Shown here piece after piece: positions 17,055 through 25,319 of a stretch of 64,000 nt of DNA (positions within the stretch are counted from its first letter, which is position 1; the number at the start of each line of letters is the position of its first letter). The stretch lies in the NCBI GenBank assembly GCA_964347035.1, contig CAYFXE010000014.1, positions 3,660-67,659 of the forward strand. Reading direction: 5' to 3'. The stretch is from CAYFXE01 sp964347035 (GTDB lineage Bacteria; Acidobacteriota; Aminicenantia; Aminicenantales; Aminicenantaceae). A program made the translations under genes and the position numbers. The notes under the pieces are model-generated. The model was not told the origin of the DNA. It was given only the letters and a program-made list of their open reading frames with translations, and did no database searches.

Positions 17055-19478
17055 CTAGAGAGTTGTTCTCGCCTTGGCTATGGAAACGACCTGATCTCCC
17101 TTTTCTAGGTTGATGATTCTGACGCCTTGTGTGGCTCTTCCTGAAGGCCGAACCTGTTCGGTCTTTATCCGAATAACTTTTCCCTCCTCTGTGATGAAGA
17201 GGATCTCATCCTCAGAAATTCCCGCCATCCCGATGGCTTTGCCGATTTTGCGGTTAATCTTGAGGTTGATTACTCCCTTTCCTCCTCTTCTGTGTCTAGG
17301 ATACAAACTGATAACCGTTTTCTTTCCGCTCCCTTTGCTGCTAGCCGTAAAGATATATTTGTTATCCTCGCCGACAACGATCATCCCGATAATCCTGTCC
17401 TTTGAGCTTAACGACATAGATTTAACGCCCGCTGCCTGACGTCCCATCGGCCTTATTTCGCTCTCTCTAAACCGGATGGCCTTACCGAGCATAGTCCCGA
17501 TGATGATGTCTTTTTTCCCGTCGGTCAGCTTGGTCATCAATAATTCGGATTTCTTGTCAACGTTGATGGCGATAATCCCCCCTTTTCGGATATTCTTGAA
17601 ATCACTCAGCCTTGTCTTCTTTATCTTCCCGTTGGAACAGATCATAACCACAAACTGGTCTGTGGAAAAATCTTTTACACCGATGACCGAGCTCACCTTT
17701 TCTCCCGGATTTAATTCTAGGAGGTTCTGGATAGACTTTCCTCGCCCGGACACACCCACGTCAGGTATTTCTAGCGCCTTGAGCCAGTGGATTCGGCCTC
17801 TATTCGTAAAAAACAGAAGATAGCTGTGGGAGGAGCAGATGAAGAGGTCCTGGACGACATCTTCAGCCTTCATGCTGATGCCTCTTTTCCCTTTTCCTCC
17901 TCGGCTCTGGAAATGATAGTAACTCTGGGAGGTCCGTTTCACATAACCCGAGGACGTGTAGGTAATGACCACATTCTCCTCTTTTATCAAATCTTCTGGC
18001 TTTAAATCCTCGATCGTCTCCCTTTTGATCTCTGTCTTTCTCTCATCCTGGTATTCCTGTTTGATTTTCTCGAGTTCGTCGACGATGATATCCAAGATCA
18101 TTTTTTCACTGCCTAGAATCTTCCTCAGTTTTGTGATGGTTTTTTTCAATTCTTTGAATTCATCTTGAATCTTTTTCCTCTCCAGTCCAGTCAACTTCTG
18201 CAGCTGCATATCGAGTATGGCTTGGGCTTGGACCTGAGTCAGACGAAAACTGGTGATCAGTCCTTTCCTTGCCTGATCAACGGTTCGAGAACCGCGGATG
18301 AGGCTTATGATCTCATCCAGATTATCTAAGGCAATGATCAAACCCGCCAGAATGTGGGCTCTCATCTCGGCCTTCTTCAATTCGAACCGGGTTCGACGCC
18401 GGACGACATCCTGGCGGTGAGAGATGAAATAGAGCATCATGTCAAGAAGACCGAGTACTTTCGGCTGCTTATCGACGATGGACAGCATGATCATTCCGAA
18501 GGATATCTGGAGGTTTGTGTGTTTATACAGGTTGTTGAGGATGATCTCAGGATATTCCCCTTTTCTGATCTCGATCACAACCCTCATTCCTTCCCGGTCT
18601 GACTCGTCCCGGATATCGGCAATCCCCTCTATTTTTTTGCTGTTTACAAGGTAGGCTATGTTTTCCAGAATCTTTGCTTTGTTCACTTGGAAGGGAATTT
18701 CTGTGATGACGATCCGATCCCTATCATGCCGCCGCCCTCTCTCTATGGTAGCCCTTGCCCTGACTATGATGGTTCCTTTTCCAGTGCTGTAAGCCTCTCT
18801 AATTCCTCCAACTCCGAAGATCAAGCCTCCCGTCGGAAAGTCAGGGCCTGGGACATGTTTCATGATATCTTTTAAACTTGCTTTCGGGTGGCGGATGAGA
18901 TGGATGATTCCGTCGATGATCTCGACAATATTGTGAGGCGGGATATTGGTGGCCATGCCCACAGCAATCCCTGACCCACCGTTGACGAGAAGATTGGGGA
19001 ATTTTGCCGGGAGAACCTCTGGCATCATAAGGCTGCCATCATAATTAGGGATGAAGTTAACCGTATTCTTCTCGATATCAGCCAGTAGCTCATGAGCGAC
19101 CTTCTTCATCCTGACTTCGGTGTATCTCATGGCCGCAGGAGGATCGCCGTCTATCGAACCGAAATTACCCTGTCCATCGACCAGGGGGTAACGGAGGCTG
19201 AAATCCTGGGCCATCCGTACCAGCGTATCGTAGACTGCGGATTCCCCGTGGGGGTGGTATTTCCCGATCACATCTCCCACGATACGGGCGGACTTTTTGT
19301 AAGGTCTGTTCCAGGCAGTTCCCGTATCATACATCGCAAACAGAGTCCGCCGATGGACCGGTTTCAAACCGTCTTTAATATCAGGGATTGCCCTCCCGAT
19401 GATAACACTCATAGCGTAATCCAGGTAGGACCGCTTCATCTCTTCTTCAAGACTAACGACAGAAAGTTTCTCGTTCAT
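17055..19478 (-). CDS. gyrA: DNA gyrase subunit A
   Basis: An 807-residue breakage-reunion subunit. The active tyrosine is Tyr119 in AAMRYTEVRM. The quinolone-determining region reads GESAVYD (residues 78-84), so the Ser and Asp usually altered in resistance are the sensitive-type residues. The C-terminal beta-propeller carries a GyrA box variant, RHRRGGKG, which argues for gyrase rather than topoisomerase IV. With GyrB it introduces negative supercoils. It follows gyrB by 28 bp on the same strand and is closed by a hairpin terminator downstream. Confidence 0.96.
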   Translation of the reverse strand: MNEKLSVVSLEEEMKRSYLDYAMSVIIGRAIPDIKDGLKPVHRRTLFAMYDTGTAWNRPYKKSARIVGDVIGKYHPHGESAVYDTLVRMAQDFSLRYPLVDGQGNFGSIDGDPPAAMRYTEVRMKKVAHELLADIEKNTVNFIPNYDGSLMMPEVLPAKFPNLLVNGGSGIAVGMATNIPPHNIVEIIDGIIHLIRHPKASLKDIMKHVPGPDFPTGGLIFGVGGIREAYSTGKGTIIVRARATIERGRRHDRDRIVITEIPFQVNKAKILENIAYLVNSKKIEGIADIRDESDREGMRVVIEIRKGEYPEIILNNLYKHTNLQISFGMIMLSIVDKQPKVLGLLDMMLYFISHRQDVVRRRTRFELKKAEMRAHILAGLIIALDNLDEIISLIRGSRTVDQARKGLITSFRLTQVQAQAILDMQLQKLTGLERKKIQDEFKELKKTITKLRKILGSEKMILDIIVDELEKIKQEYQDERKTEIKRETIEDLKPEDLIKEENVVITYTSSGYVKRTSQSYYHFQSRGGKGKRGISMKAEDVVQDLFICSSHSYLLFFTNRGRIHWLKALEIPDVGVSGRGKSIQNLLELNPGEKVSSVIGVKDFSTDQFVVMICSNGKIKKTRLSDFKNIRKGGIIAINVDKKSELLMTKLTDGKKDIIIGTMLGKAIRFRESEIRPMGRQAAGVKSMSLSSKDRIIGMIVVGEDNKYIFTASSKGSGKKTVISLYPRHRRGGKGVINLKINRKIGKAIGMAGISEDEILFITEEGKVIRIKTEQVRPSGRATQGVRIINLEKGDQVVSIAKARTTL

Positions 19479-19506
19479 TGTTTTCTGTATAAAAGGAAAG
19501 ATGGCA

Positions 19507-21891
19507 TCAGATATCTAAGTTTTGAGCCTCGAGAGCATTATTTTCGAGAAAGTCTTTTCGTGGTTGCACCTCATCCCCCATCAGGATTGTGAAGACCTTA
19601 TCAGCTTCCACAGCATCCTGGATGGACACTTGGGTCAGAAACCGGTCTTCTGGGTTCATGGTCGTCTCCCAGAGTTGCTGGGGAGTCATCTCTCCCAATC
19701 CTTTGTAGCGCTGGATGACGATCCCTTTCTTACCTTTCTGGAAGAGATATTCGAGGAGTTTTGCCTCGTTATCGATCTTGATCTTTTCACTATCACTCAG
19801 CAGGTGGAAGGGAGGCTTCAGCCCTTCTAATTCTCTATGAAGCTTGAAAAGGTTCTGATACTCGACAGATTTGATCAGATCCAAGTTCACTTTACAGGAA
19901 ACATTCATGCCGTTCACTTGGAAGTTGACAGCTAATTCATAGATGCCGTGTTCCTCGTCGCTACTTAAGATAGACACGATGCCCTTATCTGTTAGAAGGC
20001 TCTGGATACCCTCCATGTTATTTTTTTTCTGGAGAAATCCCTGGCTTTCCACTCCGCACTTGAGGAGGACGTCGATCAGAAACAGGGGGAAATTCTTCTT
20101 CTCTAAAATTTTGGTATAATTTTTTTTGGCAATGATCTTCTTTAAGAATTTTCTGAACTTATCCCCCTTGATATAGTCTCTTTTACGGCTGACTCTGAGC
20201 TGAAATTCCTCTGAGATTTTTCTAATCAGAAATTCTTCGAACGTGCGCTCATCCCTTAAGTACTCAACAGCTTTTCCTTTTGTGATTTTATACAGAGGAG
20301 GCTGGGCGATGTACAGAAAACCTCTCTCTATGAGCTGAGGCATCTGTCTGTAAAAGAATGTCAAAAGTAAAGTTCTTATGTGAGAACCATCCACGTCGGC
20401 GTCGGTCATGATGATGACCTTGTGATAACGCAGCTTCTCTTGTGTAAATTCTGAAAGCTCATAACCTGTTCCGATGGCCGAAATGATCGTCCCTATTTCT
20501 ACACTCTTGAGCACTTTATCGAACCGGGCTTTTTCCACATTCAGGATTTTCCCCTTCAGAGGTAAAATAGCTTGAAAACGGCGATCTCGAGCTTGCTTGG
20601 CCGACCCTCCGGCTGAATCGCCCTCAACAAGATAGAGCTCGCTCTGGGCAGGATCCTTTTCCTGGCAATCTGCCAGTTTGCCAGGCAGAGACGCAGACTC
20701 CAACACTCCTTTGCGACGGGCCAGTTCCCGAGCCTTGCGGGCAGCCTCTCTGACCCTGGCCGCTTCCAAAATCTTCATCACAATCTTCTTTGCTACTGCA
20801 GGATTCTCCTCAAAATAGGTGGACAATTGCTCGTTGACGGCTGATTCGACAATACCCTTCACCTCACTGTTTCCGAGTTTGGTCTTTGTCTGTCCTTCAA
20901 ATTGGGGGTTTTTTAACTTTAGGCTAAGCACCGCACATAAACCTTCTCTTGTATCTTCTCCGGATAGGTTTTGTTTTAAATCCTTGATTAAATTGTTGGT
21001 GCGGGCATAGTTGTTGATGGTCCGGGTCAAGGCTGCTTTAAACCCGATGAGATGAGTGCCTCCCTCGGTAGTGTTGATGTTGTTGGCAAAGGTGAAAATG
21101 GTTTCAGAATAACTCGTGTTGTATTGAAGAGCCATCTCCACCATTGTCCCGTTTTTCTTGCATTCAAAGTATATAGGCCGGGGGTTGAGAGCTGTTTTAT
21201 TCTGATTCAGGTACTGGACAAATTCCTTAATCCCGCCCTTGTACTGGAATTCATTCTGCTTATCGTTTCGTTCGTCAACAAGGGTGATCTTCAAGCCCTT
21301 ATTCAGGAAAGAGAGTTCTCTCAGTCTCTGGCTGAGAATTTCGAAATTAAAGGCGATGGTATCAAAGATCTCCTCATCAGGTCTAAACGTGATCTTAGTT
21401 CCCGTGTTTTTTGTCTTGCCGATTTTCTTTAACTGTGTCGTCGCCTTACCTCTTTTAAAGCTCTGGGAGTAGACACCGCCACCTCTCTTTATCTCCATAT
21501 CCAATCTTTCGGAGAGGGCGTTGACGACAGAAACTCCGACGCCATGAAGACCCCCCGAGACTTGGTAGGTCTTCGTGTCGAACTTTCCGCCGGCATGAAG
21601 AGTGGTCATCACGATTTCGGCTGCTGGCCGTTTCTCTTTTTTATGCATCCCCACCGGGATTCCCCGCCCATTATCGACAACGGTCACACTTGAGTCCACA
21701 TGGATTGCGACATCGATTTTGTCGCAATATCCGACCAGCGCCTCATCGATGCTGTTGTCGACGACTTCGTAGACCAAATGGTGCAGCCCCTCGGGTCCGG
21801 TGCTGCCGATATACATAGCCGGCCGCCGGCGAACTGCCTCCAATCCTTTTAAAACCTTGATGCTTTCAGCAGTATATTTTTTGTCCTTCAT
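19507..21891 (-). CDS. gyrB: DNA gyrase subunit B
   Basis: A 794-residue ATPase subunit. The GHKL ATP site includes EVVDNSIDEAL and VVDNGRGIPV near residues 40-77; the TOPRIM domain carries LYLVEGDSAGGS and MTDADVDGSHIRTL. Between YKITKGK and the QRYKGLGEM segment there is an insert of roughly 165 residues, as in the long GyrB of proteobacteria and absent from the roughly 640-residue short form. It drives supercoiling with GyrA, encoded immediately downstream. A promoter is seen at 21971-21999; the ribosome site is weak. Confidence 0.96.
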   Translation of the reverse strand: MKDKKYTAESIKVLKGLEAVRRRPAMYIGSTGPEGLHHLVYEVVDNSIDEALVGYCDKIDVAIHVDSSVTVVDNGRGIPVGMHKKEKRPAAEIVMTTLHAGGKFDTKTYQVSGGLHGVGVSVVNALSERLDMEIKRGGGVYSQSFKRGKATTQLKKIGKTKNTGTKITFRPDEEIFDTIAFNFEILSQRLRELSFLNKGLKITLVDERNDKQNEFQYKGGIKEFVQYLNQNKTALNPRPIYFECKKNGTMVEMALQYNTSYSETIFTFANNINTTEGGTHLIGFKAALTRTINNYARTNNLIKDLKQNLSGEDTREGLCAVLSLKLKNPQFEGQTKTKLGNSEVKGIVESAVNEQLSTYFEENPAVAKKIVMKILEAARVREAARKARELARRKGVLESASLPGKLADCQEKDPAQSELYLVEGDSAGGSAKQARDRRFQAILPLKGKILNVEKARFDKVLKSVEIGTIISAIGTGYELSEFTQEKLRYHKVIIMTDADVDGSHIRTLLLTFFYRQMPQLIERGFLYIAQPPLYKITKGKAVEYLRDERTFEEFLIRKISEEFQLRVSRKRDYIKGDKFRKFLKKIIAKKNYTKILEKKNFPLFLIDVLLKCGVESQGFLQKKNNMEGIQSLLTDKGIVSILSSDEEHGIYELAVNFQVNGMNVSCKVNLDLIKSVEYQNLFKLHRELEGLKPPFHLLSDSEKIKIDNEAKLLEYLFQKGKKGIVIQRYKGLGEMTPQQLWETTMNPEDRFLTQVSIQDAVEADKVFTILMGDEVQPRKDFLENNALEAQNLDI

Positions 21892-21970
21892 TATCTTTGA
21901 TTTTGAGAAAAAAGGAGGGCTATGAAGGCAGGACGTTTACATAACCCTATGGGCATAATTTTCGCCTATA

Positions 21971-21999
21971 ATTATATCTAATATGACGTTTTTAGTAAA
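21971..21999 (-). promoter_or_regulatory. Promoter of gyrB-gyrA
   Basis: Minus strand TTTACT (21999-21994), 17-base spacer, perfect TATAAT (21976-21971); start near 21964, giving a leader of about 70 bases. The rest of the divergent 21892-22235 spacer is AT-rich and shows no other gene. Confidence 0.6.
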
Positions 22000-22190
22000 G
22001 AAAATTTGTCGTTTTTTCCCGTATTTTTAAGGGAAAATCCAAGATTTTCGCCATTTTTTCGCTTATTTTGTGTCATGGACTCAGAGATATCCCCTCAACT
22101 GGATAAAAACACCATGAATTGAGGATTTTTTTGGCTCAGATATTGTCATCTTACATGTCCAAAAACGCAGAATTTGTGGAACGTTCCGGT

Positions 22191-22218
22191 TTGAAATTGG
22201 ATGGAGATTGACTATAAT
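22191..22218 (+). promoter_or_regulatory. Promoter of the DRG-like GTPase gene
   Basis: TTGAAA (22191-22196), 16-base spacer, TATAAT (22213-22218). The upstream in-frame TTG at 22218 overlaps this -10 box, which supports the ATG at 22236 as the real start. Confidence 0.55.
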
Positions 22219-22235
22219 TGAACCGAGAGAACAAG

Positions 22236-23225
22236 ATGCCGGCCAATCTTCCACCCCAATACTTCGAAACCGAGAAAAAATTAAAGACGGCCAAAACACC
22301 CCAAGAAAGAATACATATCTTGGAAGAACTCCTTTCCATCGTCCCCAAGCACAAGGGAACAGAAAAACTCCAAGCTCTCCTCAAAACAAAGATCGCCAAA
22401 CTCAAATCATCGGTTCAAAAAAAACCAAAAATCGCCAAACAAGGCCCCACCCACCAGATAGAAAAGGCAGGGGCTGGACAAATCGTCCTGGTCGGAGCGC
22501 CCAATGCAGGCAAATCCAGCCTCATCAAACATTTGACGAATGCCAACCCAGAAATAGCCGACTATCCCTTCACCACCCGGGTCCCTTCTCCAGCTATGAT
22601 GATCTACGAAAATATCCAAATTCAGCTCATCGATACTCCGCCAATAACACCAGAATACATGGAATTCTGGTATCCAGAACTGATCAAGATGGCTGATGGA
22701 GTTTTGCTCGTTCTGGATTTGGCTAGTCCCAAACAACCCGAGATGTTTCAGACTATTCGAGCTAAGCTTGCGGAAAAGAAAGTTGAGATCGTTGCCGAGG
22801 AAAATGAGCCGTCACTCGAGACTACAGTCTTTAAGAAAAAAACCTTAATCGTTGCCAACAAATCAGATCTGCCTCAAGCATCTAAAAACTTCGCTGCGCT
22901 CGAAAACGATCTTCCTCCCGAGTTCAGGATGATCACCGTTTCTGCTTCTCGCGGCGATAACCTCGAGGAGCTCAGGAAGGGCATTTTTACTTTTTTGGAT
23001 ATTCTTCGGGTGTACAGCAAGGTGCCTGGGAAGAAGGTCGAATTCAATGAGCCTTTCGTTTTCAAGAAGGGAAGCAACTTGATGGATATGGCTAAATCCG
23101 TGCACAAGGATTTTTCCCAAAAGTTGAAATACGCTCGAATTTGGGGGAAGAATAAGTATCAAGGACAGAAAGTCAACAGAAATTATGTTCTGGAAGATGA
23201 AGATATCATAGAGCTTCATATATAA
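22236..23225 (+). CDS. OBG/DRG-family GTPase with TGS domain
   Basis: A 329-residue protein beginning MPANLPPQYF, the usual start of this family. A helical N-terminal part (1-60) precedes the G domain: G1 GAPNAGKSS (87-95), G3 DTPP (133-136), G4 NKSD near 202. The C-terminal TGS domain (about 260-329, ending DEDIIELHI) resembles that of eukaryotic and archaeal DRG proteins. Relatives bind ribosomes or translation factors; the bacterial role is not established. An in-frame TTG lies 18 bases upstream but sits inside the -10 box. The gene is divergent from gyrB and stands alone. Confidence 0.85.
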   Translation: MPANLPPQYFETEKKLKTAKTPQERIHILEELLSIVPKHKGTEKLQALLKTKIAKLKSSVQKKPKIAKQGPTHQIEKAGAGQIVLVGAPNAGKSSLIKHLTNANPEIADYPFTTRVPSPAMMIYENIQIQLIDTPPITPEYMEFWYPELIKMADGVLLVLDLASPKQPEMFQTIRAKLAEKKVEIVAEENEPSLETTVFKKKTLIVANKSDLPQASKNFAALENDLPPEFRMITVSASRGDNLEELRKGIFTFLDILRVYSKVPGKKVEFNEPFVFKKGSNLMDMAKSVHKDFSQKLKYARIWGKNKYQGQKVNRNYVLEDEDIIELHI

Positions 23226-23264
23226 TCCCTCCTCTTTTTGATTTAAAACGGAAATGTTATACCT

Positions 23265-23437
23265 GTGTCATTCCTGCAGAACCTGTGCTTGTGCATTTCG
23301 ATGTTAAGATAAAAACGTCATTCCTGCGTAAGCAGGAATCCAGTGCTATCATGATAGATTTTTTTTAATACTAGATTCCCGCTTTCGCGGGAATGACTAA
23401 GCAAACTTAATAAATTCCTGCTTACGCAGGAATGACG
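23265..23437. repeat. Cluster of REP-type hairpins
   Basis: Three complete hairpins with the core GTCATTCC(T/C)GC ... GC(A/G)GGAAT: 23317-23340, 23371-23397 and 23414-23437, preceded by a half copy at 23265-23276. The first two are head to head around an AT-rich centre, so together they can also fold as one large hairpin. They fill the space between the GTPase gene and tRNA-Pro and may stop transcription or stabilise the message. Confidence 0.8.
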
Positions 23438-23500
23438 GAAAAGAGTTGGAATGACAATGGAATAATATCATTCGCTAACCGATTCAGGAGGGGCAGTGCC

Positions 23501-23529
23501 TTTTATTGTCTTCGAATTATCGCTATAAT
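23501..23529 (+). promoter_or_regulatory. Possible tRNA-Pro promoter
   Basis: A perfect TATAAT at 23524-23529 lies 14 bases before the tRNA. The matching -35 box, TTTTAT at 23501-23506 with a 17-base spacer, is poor. Confidence 0.4.
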
Positions 23530-23543
23530 GGATTTTCTAACGT

Positions 23544-23621
23544 CGGGGCGTGGCGCAGTCTGGTCAGCGCACAGCGTTCGGGACGCTGGGGTCAGGGGTT
23601 CGAATCCCCTCGCCCCGACCA
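23544..23621 (+). tRNA. tRNA-Pro (CGG)
   Basis: Full cloverleaf of 78 nt including an encoded CCA: acceptor CGGGGCG/CGCCCCG, D stem GCGC/GCGC, anticodon stem CAGCG/CGCTG with loop TTCGGGA (anticodon CGG), T stem AGGGG/CCCCT. A first base of C is typical of tRNA-Pro. Unlike the CAT tRNA in this window, the CCA end is encoded. Confidence 0.95.
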
Positions 23622-23646
23622 TCTTAATAAAAGGAAGGAAAAAACT

Positions 23647-24090
23647 ATGAAAAAATTCTTCCTTTTCATTCTAATTATCATTCTTTTCTTAGGAACATCC
23701 TCCTGTGCTTCATACATGGATAAAGACCATAACAAGAGCGATAATGTGCGTTTTTACCATGGTCTAAAACTCCAGGATGTACTCATATCCGTGGAGAATT
23801 TCTCGGCTGAAGAAATTGAATTTGAGATCCGGAGAGGACCCCTTGTTAAGTATCTCTATCACATCATCATAGATGAAAATGAAGAACGCATATCAGAAGG
23901 ATGGTATCCTGCGTATAAAATGAATATAGACCGCTACACTGTCAGTATGAAGCCGGAAAAAGGATATACATTTCAACCCGGAAAAAAGTACCGTCTCTGT
24001 GTAGCCTCACAGAATCCAGAACTCATCTACTATTTCACTAATAACGTAAAATGCATTGTTGATTACGAGTTTGTGTTGCCTGAAAAATAA
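23647..24090 (+). CDS. Small putative lipoprotein
   Basis: A 147-residue exported protein. Residues 1-20 are a signal sequence (MKKFFLFILIIILFLGTSSC); Cys20 is a likely lipid-attachment site, although Thr at -3 is a weak lipobox residue. The mature part begins with a short polar linker and looks like a small beta domain (VRFYHGLKLQDVLISVENF and following strands), loosely reminiscent of YcfL/DUF1425-type lipoproteins. The start is ATG 23647, behind AAGGAAGG; a longer frame running back through tRNA-Pro is not coding. It converges with the HEAT-repeat operon. Function not recognised. Confidence 0.7.
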   Translation: MKKFFLFILIIILFLGTSSCASYMDKDHNKSDNVRFYHGLKLQDVLISVENFSAEEIEFEIRRGPLVKYLYHIIIDENEERISEGWYPAYKMNIDRYTVSMKPEKGYTFQPGKKYRLCVASQNPELIYYFTNNVKCIVDYEFVLPEK

Positions 24091-24130
24091 GGCTTTTTTT
24101 CTTGAATAAACCGAAAACTTTGGCAGATTC

Positions 24131-25294
24131 TTATTTCTTGATGATTTCAATAAGGGCCTGGAGGGCGCGGGGATCGTCGCTGTCCCCAAGACAATAAATC
24201 GCTGCCTTGCGAACGATCACTTTGTGGTGGGTTTTGGCAATATCAATGAGGTAAGGGATTCCTTCGTTATCAGGGAAATCCTCTAAAGCGTAAACGGCTC
24301 TCTTCTGAATGTCCGTATCGCCATCTTTAGAAGCTATATCCTTGAGGGCAGATGCAGCTTTCTTAGTGGCGATATCTGCCAGACAGTCAATAGCCCTCTT
24401 GCGGATCTCACTCTCTTTGCAGTTTTGAGCGATGCCTATGAGAGCATCGGCTGCACTCGGTAAGTTGATATCCTCTAAGCCGTATACTGACTTTTTTCGC
24501 ACCTCATAAGAGCGGTCATTTTTTGCAGTCTGATGTAGAAGCTGTACGGCTCGCTCATGATCCTGGTCACCGAGTTCCAACGCAGCTCTCGCTCTTAAAG
24601 AATCGGAGTCCCTGCTGGACAGTACTTCTTCTAGAAAAGATACTGCCTGTTCAGAAGTTCCATGAAGGCCAACAATAGTTATGACTCTTTTCTTAAAATC
24701 TTCACGATTTATTCTTTCGTAGAGACTGCTCAAGATTGCGATGCTTTGCGGATCTTCTGCTTCGTCCAACCAGAATATCGGAAGACCTTTGGGATCGAAC
24801 GGCAGGTACAGGTTGCTGACATGAAGTGTTTCCGGGACCCTTGAAGAAACCGAGCCAAACTTATAAAGAATGGCCACATCCTTCCAGACTTTTTGCTCAG
24901 AGTCACGCTTTTTCTCTAGATCGGCCAGGGCTCTCTTGGCTTTGAGTTTAACCTTTTCTTCATCAGAGAGCGGTGTGTAGGTGACTTTTCCTGATAAGAT
25001 CTTTTCGAGAGAGTCACCCATTGGGGAATGTGGAAAATAGGTGCTGCTTGTAATGTGTACATTTGTCGAAAAAATATATTGGTGCTCCCACATCAGACGT
25101 TTGATGCTGTAGCCAATCCAGAAGCCCGCCTTCAGCTCTAGCCTTTCTGCTTCCTGTAGAGCCCAGTCCCACTTCTCGACCAGTTCGGCGGTGGGATTTT
25201 GATGATGGAAAACCTGAGAGAAAATAAATGAGGAAAGAGCAGTGATTAAAAAAACCAGGACAGGGGCGATAGCCAGTTTTCTTGAGAGATTCAT
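24131..25294 (-). CDS. HEAT-repeat protein with N-terminal signal anchor
   Basis: A 387-residue protein. Residues about 7-27 are one hydrophobic segment (signal peptide or anchor). A region of unknown fold follows to about 180, then five to six HEAT-type repeats of about 31 residues with the recurring pattern KRAxxxLxDI, for example SEIRKRAIDCLADIATKKAAS, running to the C terminus. HEAT solenoids bind protein partners. It is the last gene of the ECF-sigma operon, 25 bp after its paralogue, with which it shares the repeat style. It probably acts at or beyond the inner membrane. No catalytic motif is visible. Confidence 0.8.
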   Translation of the reverse strand: MNLSRKLAIAPVLVFLITALSSFIFSQVFHHQNPTAELVEKWDWALQEAERLELKAGFWIGYSIKRLMWEHQYIFSTNVHITSSTYFPHSPMGDSLEKILSGKVTYTPLSDEEKVKLKAKRALADLEKKRDSEQKVWKDVAILYKFGSVSSRVPETLHVSNLYLPFDPKGLPIFWLDEAEDPQSIAILSSLYERINREDFKKRVITIVGLHGTSEQAVSFLEEVLSSRDSDSLRARAALELGDQDHERAVQLLHQTAKNDRSYEVRKKSVYGLEDINLPSAADALIGIAQNCKESEIRKRAIDCLADIATKKAASALKDIASKDGDTDIQKRAVYALEDFPDNEGIPYLIDIAKTHHKVIVRKAAIYCLGDSDDPRALQALIEIIKK

Positions 25295-25319
25295 AGCTTT
25301 TCTCCCTATTGCTTTCCTT

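Noticed and set aside
23506..23646. N-terminal extension of the small lipoprotein across tRNA-Pro.
   Set aside because: The tRNA occupies these bases; ATG 23647 with a signal peptide and ribosome site is the true start.
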